Source of the DNA: Phaseolus vulgaris
Lineage: Eukaryota > Streptophyta > Magnoliopsida > Fabales > Fabaceae
Direction of reading: 5' to 3'
DNA: 64,000 nt
Assembly (NCBI RefSeq): GCF_000499845.2
Contig: NC_023758.2
Span: 39,512,108 to 39,576,107 of the forward strand
The position numbers were made by a program, and so were the translations under genes. The notes beneath the pieces were generated by a model, which ran no database searches, was not told the origin of the DNA, and was given only the letters and a program-made list of their open reading frames with translations. Below, piece after piece: positions 51,831 through 61,700 of this stretch; the stretch's first letter is position 1, and each line of letters opens with the position of its first letter.

Positions 51831-54800
51831 TTGTAAAGTTTTAATATTCTGAATTGCATATAATAAACGAACAAAAAAGTGAAGTAAACTTTTTCATAAA
51901 TTAAAATTAGTTGATGTATAATATAATTTGTGAAATTTTTCTCTTATAACATTATTAGTTTTTATTCATTTAATTTGTGCATAAATTATTTTTATTTTTT
52001 ATTGAAAATTTTATTTATTATTTTTTAAATTGCTCGTGAAAATCTTATCTAAATAAATTTTATAGTTTTTTTATAATTAATTGCAAAACTTCTTATGATC
52101 TAATCAACTATATTATATTTTAGAAAATATCTTCGTGTTGTTCTTTGACTAGTTTGCATGGATTTTTTTTATAGGTTTCATATACTTCAAATAGTTTACT
52201 CACTTTTTTCCTGCCAAATAAAAAAAAAATACTAATAATAGAAGTTAATAAAATCAAACTTAAAAAATAGGAATTATATTAATTTTAAAGCAAAGTTGTA
52301 TTCGTTATTAGGTTAAACGACATTTTATAGCAAATAAATTTAGCCAAATAATCTCATTATTGTCCAACTATATGTTGCTCGTGGTGTAGCTCAGTATCTT
52401 TTCAGTGTCAGTAAATACAGATGAAACTGTATTTATACGTTAAATAGTATATGTATGATGCACACAACACATTTTTTAGTTTTTTATAATTTAATAATTA
52501 AAAATAACATTATATCTATGTTGATGTACCCTTATTATGAAAATTACAAGTCCAAAGTCACAAAATGAGTGAGTGATAAAAAATTTATATCTATAGTCCT
52601 TCATTTTTCTCTCATATAAGTAGAATTTGCTTGAATTTATGTTAAAATTTATGTATGTATTCATATTAGAATATAAGTAACACAAACTTCTTGGAATGGT
52701 TCATGTTAATCAAATAATTAATTTGATGAATGGTTTATAATTATTAATTAACTATGCAAATTAATTTAAGTTATATTCAACAAATCTTCGCTTTGACTTA
52801 AACTCTAAATGTCAAATAGCTTTCATTTTATTGTTTTTTTTTTCTCCACCTACTTCTAATGTCAAGTGGCATTTATAACTTCAAATAAGTTCAAACAATA
52901 TTTGAATTTTAATGATGAAAGTTCTTCTATTTAGATATAAGTTCTTTTCCCATATTATTTTTTCTTCTAATCCCTACTCACATTCTTGTTGCATTACAAG
53001 TGAAAACATCTTCACTCATCATATATTTATATTAAATTATTAGTGTTTTTCTTAAGTCATAGTTATGATATCAAATTGTCATGATAAAATTGTATTTGAC
53101 GTAGAAATATAACTATAAAAAATAATTAACTCTAAGAATAATATATATTACTATGAAAAAGACAAAACTAAAAAAAAAAATCAATTAATTCTTTATTTCT
53201 TACAAGGCTCAGTCATGATTGTTTTTACTTCCTGCTTTACACTCTTATACATCTATTCGTATTAAAATATAAGAAACACAAGTTTTTTTTGCTATGAATA
53301 GTTCATATTAATCAAACTATTAATTTAATGAATATTTTATACCTATTAACTATATATTTAGATAAATTTAAACCATATTTAAAAATATTTTAAATAATAC
53401 TTCATATATTTACGTTCATGTAAAATAGTTCATCAATTTTAATAAATTACATTTATTTGCATAAGTACTTGTAGAAATCAAATTAAACAACCGAATCACT
53501 AGAATAACATGTATTTTTTTCTTGCTTTCATGGTAGTATGATATTATCATAATTAAAAATTAAATAAAGTGAAGAGAATATTACTATATCTCACTAACCA
53601 TTGTCAATGTTATTCGATGATTTTTACATGACTATTTTCAAGGTCTTCTTCAATCTTATTTAGAACGTGTTTGGATTCAATGAAATATTATTTAGAGAGA
53701 AAAAAAAGTTAAAAAAAATAATATATTAAAAAAATATGAAAACATAAAAATTGAGATAAGTTTCAATTTTAAATAGATTTATGAAGAAAATATCACATAA
53801 TCATTATGTCTCATATATAATATATATGTTGTTAAATTTGTACTAATATTTATGTTTTTATTTAATAATAAAATAAGTAATTAATTTAATATTATTAAAA
53901 TAAAATAATGAATAAAAAAAGTCAATCACATCAATTGTAATCTTTCTTCTCAATCTTTCTTTCACTTTCTCTTAATCTAATCTCTATTTATAACATGCTT
54001 TTCTTTTTTAGTTTTCATGTTTACCTCAACCTCAATCCAAACAAAATCTTAGTTTTCTTCATTGATCTTTTAAGTTGGTACTTGGAAAGTGATAAGAGTG
54101 TTTTAGGACATAGGAGGTGCATATGGAAGCAATGAAATGTAAATAAGAATGAATAAAAGTAGGTGTGGGTGATGAAGTCCTCAACCTCATTCATGGATTA
54201 GTGGATACAACTTTTATTATCAACTAACCAAACCTTAACTAACTACTTAATGCTTTCCTTTTCAACTCTTAACTACCCAACTGCTCCAATATATTTTCAC
54301 TTCCCACACTTTTATGGCTTTTCTTTATGGAGACTAATTTTCTTATAAACATTTTATTTCTTTTTTTAACTTCTTTCTATTATATTTTTTATATGTTAAT
54401 TTTAATAAATTACTTTTTGTTAGCACCAGAACTCAAATCAAAGAATTATAGTCCCCTTTAGTTTATATATATGTATATTTGTCACATAACAGTCCCCTTG
54501 TAATTTACCCTTAAATAAATTTATATCATCACTTGAACCAATCAATTCTCTTATTTGATTTTACTTCTTTTTAAATATTTGTGTAGTAACATTTATTATA
54601 AGTTTTTAGGTTTAATTAAAATTGTAGTCCCTAAAAAATATAGGGTGTTTTGGCTTAGTTCCCTATTTATTGTATTTATGATAATAAAAAATATAGGTCT
54701 CCTGGAAATCTAGGAACTAGTTGTTGTATAACTTTTTTATGATAATCAAAATTATTTATTGTTATTTATCTATTAATTTAGGGTAACATTTAAATACATT

Positions 54801-55034
54801 TATGTAAATATCACTTTTTATTTTACTACTTTGTAAATATATTATTTTTTATTTTAGTCTTTATAAATATGTTATTTTTATTATTGGTATCTGTGAAAAA
54901 AATTAATTATGTAGTCCATAAAAATATATCCATTTGTATTTGTAGTTCCCACAAATCATATATTTTCTAATTTAGTCCTATAAATATATTTTTGTATTTT
55001 AACTATTAGTGAAATTGTATATCACACATGACAC
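51831..55034. other. AT-rich intergenic DNA
   Basis: No gene is supported. Two passages (about 52490-52800 and 53210-53430) share words such as TATTCATATTAGAATATAAG/AATATAAGAAACACAA and GTTCATATTAATCAAA, suggesting an old duplicated segment. Confidence 0.45.
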
Positions 55035-55255
55035 ACTTTTGATGATGTTATTAATAATGAATTAAATGTGAGAATGAGATGTATTAGTTGGAAACTAAAA
55101 ATTTTAGTAACTAATTAGGTATATATTTAGAAATTATTTATTAATAATAAAAATTATTTTATATATTAATAATTTTTGTAGTTTTTGAAATTATATTTCA
55201 TTTAATTAATATAGTGATTAATTATTTTTTGTTTTTAATTAGTTTTCATGTAATG
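55035..55255. repeat. Diverged half of the CACTA-type miniature element family
   Basis: The right part reads ATATAGTGATTAATTATTTTTT and TTAGTTTTCATGTAATG, parallel to the right arm of the element at 34051-34487, with the same TTATTAATAATAAAAATTATTTTA block. The left arm is not recognisable, so this is a fragment or very old copy. Confidence 0.4.
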
Positions 55256-55732
55256 ATTTTTTCTAATGATTCAACTACGCTAAACAAAGTGTTGTGGGAT
55301 AACTTATTTGTGTGGAACCAATCATCAATGTGTTGATGATAGACAAAATAAACTTAGGTTTGGATGGAAAGAATGTAGACAACTTCCATTGCAGAAGGGG
55401 CGAAATGGGTAGATTTTGAATCTAAACTGTGCCTACAAGATCTAATCTTACAGCATAAGCTCATGTGCATGATGAGTCCACACCTCTATTCACTTAATTT
55501 TAGAAACATATCGTAATATAAAATACTTAAACATGATGAAACTAGACAATGTAACACTTTTGCCTTTTGGAATAACACATAAAACACAACAAATTCACAA
55601 ATTACAAAACGATTAATGACAATGGAAAAATGAAATAAAAGAATGAATATGTAACATTCAGAAAAATTGGTAACCACAGCTTCTTTTACTAGCTAAGGCA
55701 GTTCATCTCCTCAGTAACAACTACACGACCAT

Positions 55733-58700
55733 CTACATCATTCGCAAGAGATCCTGAACAATTTCTGACATTGCTGGTCGAAATTCAGGTTCATGCTGGA
55801 AGAAAAACAATTGAAAAGAATAATGGGCCATAAGAATCATTATTATATCATTCAAATAGAAAGAACTTGTAAATTGTAACTACAACCTGATAAAGATACT
55901 GATTATCATTGTGACTCCAACATCTCTTATTGGATTTGGCATAAAAGGAGACAGAAAATTACCTGTATACATGAAGAAATAATGTCTGCAAAACGTGACA
56001 AGGATTTCTTAGGATATTCTCCCTTTAAAGAGGGGTCAACCATTTTTGACAATGCATCTATGTCATGGAGTTGAGGGATTGCCCATCTCACCAAAAACTG
56101 CTCTGCACGAGGCAGTGAGCTACAAATACACATAATTGATGGTGCCTTAGCCAAATCCAACACTTAAATTACAACTTTATTAAACACAAGTATTTAATCA
56201 CTAAAAGGATTGCTAACCTGTCATAGGATTTTCGTCCAGTGAGGAGTTCTAGCATTACAACTCCAAAGCTAAAGACATCACTTTGCAGTGTATAACTTCC
56301 ATTGTTATATTCTGGAGCACTGTAACCATGAGCTGTGAGTTGGTGCCCCGTCAACTGAAAATAGATGCACTATTGTTAGCCATAAATGAACAAAAATGGA
56401 GAAAAGTTATCCTTTAGTTGCTCCTGTGTGAGCCATCTTACAAGCATAACAACACCCACACACATGTGAAGTGAATTTTCAGAAATTGAGTTTTGGGACA
56501 ATTTGGAATTTAAGTAATTTAGTTATATATGTATCCTTCATATAGTTTGTAGAACAGACCAATCATCCATTTGATCTAGGCTTTACCTAATTTTAAAGTC
56601 AAATTTGGTTAGCAGCAATCATGATGTAGCTAGAAAGAGGGTGTGGAATGATCAGTGTCTCTTTGAATCCTTTCACACCTAAACAAGTCTCATAACTACA
56701 TCCATTTTTTTGGTACATGCAAATATAAGGGGAAGGTAAGGTTGAACATTCCAAAGTTTGTGCATGTCAAAGGCCTCAAGAAAGCACTTACTGGGACTTG
56801 GCTACTCTAAAGTGCATCCCCACTTTAGTGTTTACAGGGCAAAGACATTGTGATAGTCGTTGGTTTATAAATCAACAGGTGAAATTATAATAAAATACAT
56901 GCTACTTGATACTACCAGTTAAGTCATCTGCCATTGGCCATAACTGCATCTTATTGTTTCTCAAAACTACTTCCTTAGCAGTCTGATTTATAAACATAAA
57001 ATGAAATCCAACCACATGTTCCTATACTTTCATATTTATTAGCAATACAAGAATGTCACAAAGCATATTTAAAAAACACAAAAGAATCAAGACCCCAAAT
57101 CCCCAAACTATGTATCCGTTTGAAATTAAGGGAAAGCATTAAAGCTGAAGAGTTACCTGACTAGCAAAGCCTGAAGACAGTAAAGAACCTAATCCACAAT
57201 CAGAGACCTGCACTTCCAACTTGTCATTGAGGAGTACATTAGCAGATGTAAAGTTTCGGTGCACAATAGGTGGCTGAAAGTACTCATGCAAATACCTAAT
57301 TTATGAGAAGAAAGGAGATGATCAAAATTAATGTTGTCAAGAAAATGACAACACTACCTTAACCTATTGTTAACAGTCTAAAGCATGACTTCTTTATATG
57401 TGGTGTCAAAACTGTTTAGGAAGTTTTATATTTTATCCTTATTATATTTTTATTTTGTATCACAGCTGTATCTTACTATTAATATTAGGATTATGTATTT
57501 AGAAACAATCCCACAATCATAGGGATTTGTTTCTCTAGAATTAGTTGTCCATATTTCCTAAAATAACTAGCAAGCTCTCATGTATATATAGGTCTAATGA
57601 CCTCATAATTTAAATAGAAGAAAATATTATTCCTTCTAAACTTGATATGGTATCAGAGCTCCTGATCTTTAGGAGTCTCTGACCGTGCCTGAAAACCCTA
57701 AGTTGCAGCCGTCATTGCTGCACAACATTGAGCCTTGCTGCAGCCTTCATTGCTGCACAACCTTGGCCTAATCGCAGCCTTCATTGCTGTGTAGCCTTCA
57801 CCGCGGCTACTGTTCACCGCGGTTACTGTTCACCACGCACTGTTCATCACGGTTACTGTTCACCGCCGCTACTGTTCATCACTGTGATGGCTGAGATCAC
57901 TGAGATCGTGAATCCTATTGGGGACAGATCCCAAACTGCTGGAGAATTGCAGAATGTTCATTCTGCTTATAGATTAAATGGAAAAAATTATCTCAAATGG
58001 TCTCAACTCATTAGAACCATCTTGAAAGGAAAAGGAAAGGTCAGTCACCTGACTGATATGGCCCCTGATGAACAGGATGCCAAGTTCAAATCATGGGATG
58101 AAGAAGACTCCATGATCATGGCATGGCTGTGGAATTCAATGGTCCCAGAAATCAGTGATACCTGCATGTTCCTTAAATCAGCAAAGGAAATTTGGGAGGC
58201 AGTAGAACAAACCTATTCTAAGGCCAAGGATGCTGCTCAAATATATGATGTAAAAGTGAAAACCGTGGCTGCCAAGCAGGGAAACAAATCTGTTACAGAA
58301 TATGCCAATCAACTCAAGTCCCTATGGATGGAATTGGATCACTACCGAGTTATAAAAGCAAAATGTTCAGAAGACTCAGCAATCCTTAAGGAGTATATTG
58401 AACAAGATAGAGTCTATGATTTCTTGGTAGGCCTGAATCCTGAATATGATCAGGTTCGAATCCAAATCTTGGGAAAAGAGAAAGTCCCAGGGCTTAATGA
58501 AGTGGTAGCCATTATTCGAAGTGAAGAAAGCAGGAGAGGACTGATGTTGGAGACCCCAACTACTGAAAGCTCAGCAATGAAAGCTGAAGGAGGAACAGCC
58601 ATGCTAACTAACCAGAAGAAAAGCGGGTTTTCCAATATAGAGAAAAAACAGGAGGAAGTCTGGTGTACCTACTGCAACAAGCCGCGCCACACAAGGGAAA

Positions 58701-61700
58701 AGTTAGACAGTGGCTTGATTTGCACCCCATATGTGTCCACTCAGAGTCAACTTGCAGACATACTCACCAAAGGACTGAACTGCAGTAACTTTGAAAGAAT
58801 TATATCCAAGCTGGGAATGGAGAACATCTATTCACCAGCTTGAGGGGGAGTGTCAAAACTGTTTAGGAAGTTTTATATTTTATCCTTATTATATTTTTAT
58901 TTTGTATCACAGCTGTATCTTACTATTAATATTAGGATTATGTATTTAGAAACAATCCCACAATCATAGGGATTTGTTTCTCTAGAATTAGTTGTCCATA
59001 TTTCCTAAAATAACTAGCAAGCTCTCATGTATATATAGGTCTAATGACCTCATAATTTAAATAGAAGAAAATATTATTCCTTCTAAACTTGATATGTGGA
59101 TATGGAGATCCAACTTGCCTTTATTTCTTAAAAACCACCTAGCAAGGATTGTACATATTGCATGACTTAATATTATTTTGAATACATGACATAAAAATAT
59201 GTTTGCAACCTCCATAAAAGACGAGCATTGTTCATTAATCAATATTGAATTTATTAAGTTACATGAAAGAGTTAATGATTTTGTGACTAAATGCTAAACT
59301 TACTCTAAAGCTCTTGCCGCTCCAAGTGACACTTTAATGCGATCATCCCATGAAAGGTTAATCCGAAGTTTATCATCTGTATGCAATGCATCATGAAGGG
59401 TGCCATTACTGCAATACTCATATACAAGTAGGTGTATGCTATACTCGGCACAGTAGCCCATAAGCTTTACAATATTAGCATGTTGAATTTTGGAGACACT
59501 GGAAACTAATTGAAGAAACTGTTCGTGATTTTGCCCCATAGATGCAGTAGCATTCAGCTTTCTAACTCCCAGTAACTACAGTGAAGATAATTTGAATGAT
59601 GAGCATATGAAGCTCCACTTGAATAAATGAAACAACTAAAATAATTAGCAACTGATCATGTCAAGTGAGCACAACAGAAAAAATCTTAAAAAATCACAAG
59701 ATCAGATTCATTACAAAAAATAATGTCTGTCAAGTATGAAACTGCGATCTATCTTTGAGACTAACTACCAAGGATCTCCAAGCATGTCTCTATTTCGACA
59801 TTGAGAGGGAAAGAAAAGCACTTTAAACTGATCTTCTGAATTTATTCACCGTAGTAGAGGAAAAGAAATACTGTTCGAACTATTAAGAGTAAGCAAAAAA
59901 GATGAACAAATATCTGGCGTTTTCCTATAATTTTAAATAATGTTGTTTAAAAAAATAAAAAATTAAATCAAAATTGAAAAGTTAACTCTTCTTCCCTTTC
60001 ACTCCATTGAAATCAAGGCTAAGTTATCAAAGAAATTAACTTAAGAATGCCCAATTACGATAAACTAGAAGAGCATTACCTTTCCATCAGGGAGTTCAGC
60101 CCTATAAACAGGGCCAAGCATGCCTTCCCCAATATAATTTTCTTGGGAAAAACTATTTGTGTACTGCTGAAGTGATGCAACAGTATAAACTTTGATGGAA
60201 TTTGTTACAATTTGTCTTTTGGTTGCTTTACCAAATATAGCTGGATTAATGATTAAATTCTCTTCAGGAATGATTGGGAGTTGATATGGTGGTGCTGGCT
60301 GCAAGGGTGGAAGTTTTGAATCCCATCCTGCATTGTTTAATACATAAATGTTATCGCATTCTGAAATTAAAGAAATTCTTTTGCCATGTACTAATTGCAA
60401 ATAGAATTTAAGAAGTTATATTGCAACTGGTAACACACTAAAAGAATAGAAGATTCATCATCTGATTTTACCTTTCTCCTCGTCATCAGTTGCTTCAAAA
60501 GTGGACTCACTGCTTGTACGTTTATGCAAAGATCTTCTATACACATTCATGTTGTGTTTCTTATAACTCTTGTTCTCTGGTCTTCTCTTAAAGCACCACA
60601 AAATTAGAAGACAAACTCCTAATGCAATAAATATTAAAAAGCCTGCACCAGCAATCCAAACTAATTTCTTAGTTCTGAAAGACCTCTCAGCAATTGCAGG
60701 TATTGGTGCTTTTAAGGTGGTAGCAGAGGGATTATTTGCCACTTTCCAAGGTGATATTTCTGGGGAAGGAGACATAGCAACAGGAGCAGGGGAAGCAGCC
60801 GGAGGTGATGGAATGATAGTAGTATTAAACGGATTCCCATCTTTTCTGCAAGGTAAATACTACTATAACTAACTTGTATAATGGGGATATGGATGAATTT
60901 ATTTGACCACAATGCCTTATGCAAAGAAACTAAGCCAAAAATAAAATGCTCCAATAATCTGGTAAAGGATAATCTTAGCATATGGCTTTATATTTTATGG
61001 ATATAAAACTAAAGTAGAAAATTTCGAATGTAACATCTCCATGAAGAACAAAATAATAATACTTGAACAAAGGTTTCAATTTAACAAGAGAAAAAGGAGT
61101 TTGACTAAAAACTCTATGTTAGAACAGAAAAAGATATAGCCAAAGTGTAAGCCATGACTAACCTGAAATTGGGGATACTCAACAACTCTGGAGGAATTGG
61201 CCCAGAGAATATATTGTTCTCTATATTCCTACATCATTTTAAATTCACAGTTTAACTTAAACGCACTTTAAACTTCTTAAGCATAAATAACAACAGTCAT
61301 TTGACTCATTTATATGTCTATAAAGAGACTATGGTTTCTGAGAAATATACAGATCCTGAAGAGGGAGGTCCTGCAAAACAAAAAGGGTCCCAGAAAGTTG
61401 ATTGTTCTGCAAATGTCTGCGAAAAATAAAATTTTAAAAACATATGTTCATTTCATTTAGCAAGTAGGAAAACATAACCTTTTAGTTGCTAAGAGTTTTA
61501 CTCACAATGTGATAAGAGATGACAAATTCCCCATTGAGGGAGGCAGCTGACCACTCAAGTTGTTGCCAGACAGATCCCTGCAGCAATGCGCAGGATTTGT
61601 CATGGTAGAAAAAAATAAAGACACTGAAATATCAATGTGACTTAACGACATTTTCTTACATATTCAACAAACCAGTGAATTGTAGAAATGCATCTGGAAT

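Larger units (their letters stand above)
57404..59094 (+). mobile_element. Young non-autonomous copia element with gag-only ORF (TR-GAG-like)
   Basis: Two 244-bp direct repeats (57404-57647 and 58851-59094) are identical base for base by my reading. They start TGTCAAAA and end TTGATA, an imperfect TG..CA end. The 5-bp duplication TGTGG flanks them (57399-57403, 59095-59099). The internal part is only 1203 bp: primer site, leader, one ORF and a purine tract. It is inserted, in the opposite orientation, in the SRF intron 57296-59303. Without it that intron would be about 310 bp. Identity of the LTRs means a very recent insertion. Confidence 0.95.

Noticed and set aside
57728..57886. Longer 371-residue version of the copia ORF
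   Set aside because: The upstream extension starts at a TTG and reads through short leader repeats; the first ATG in frame is at 57887.
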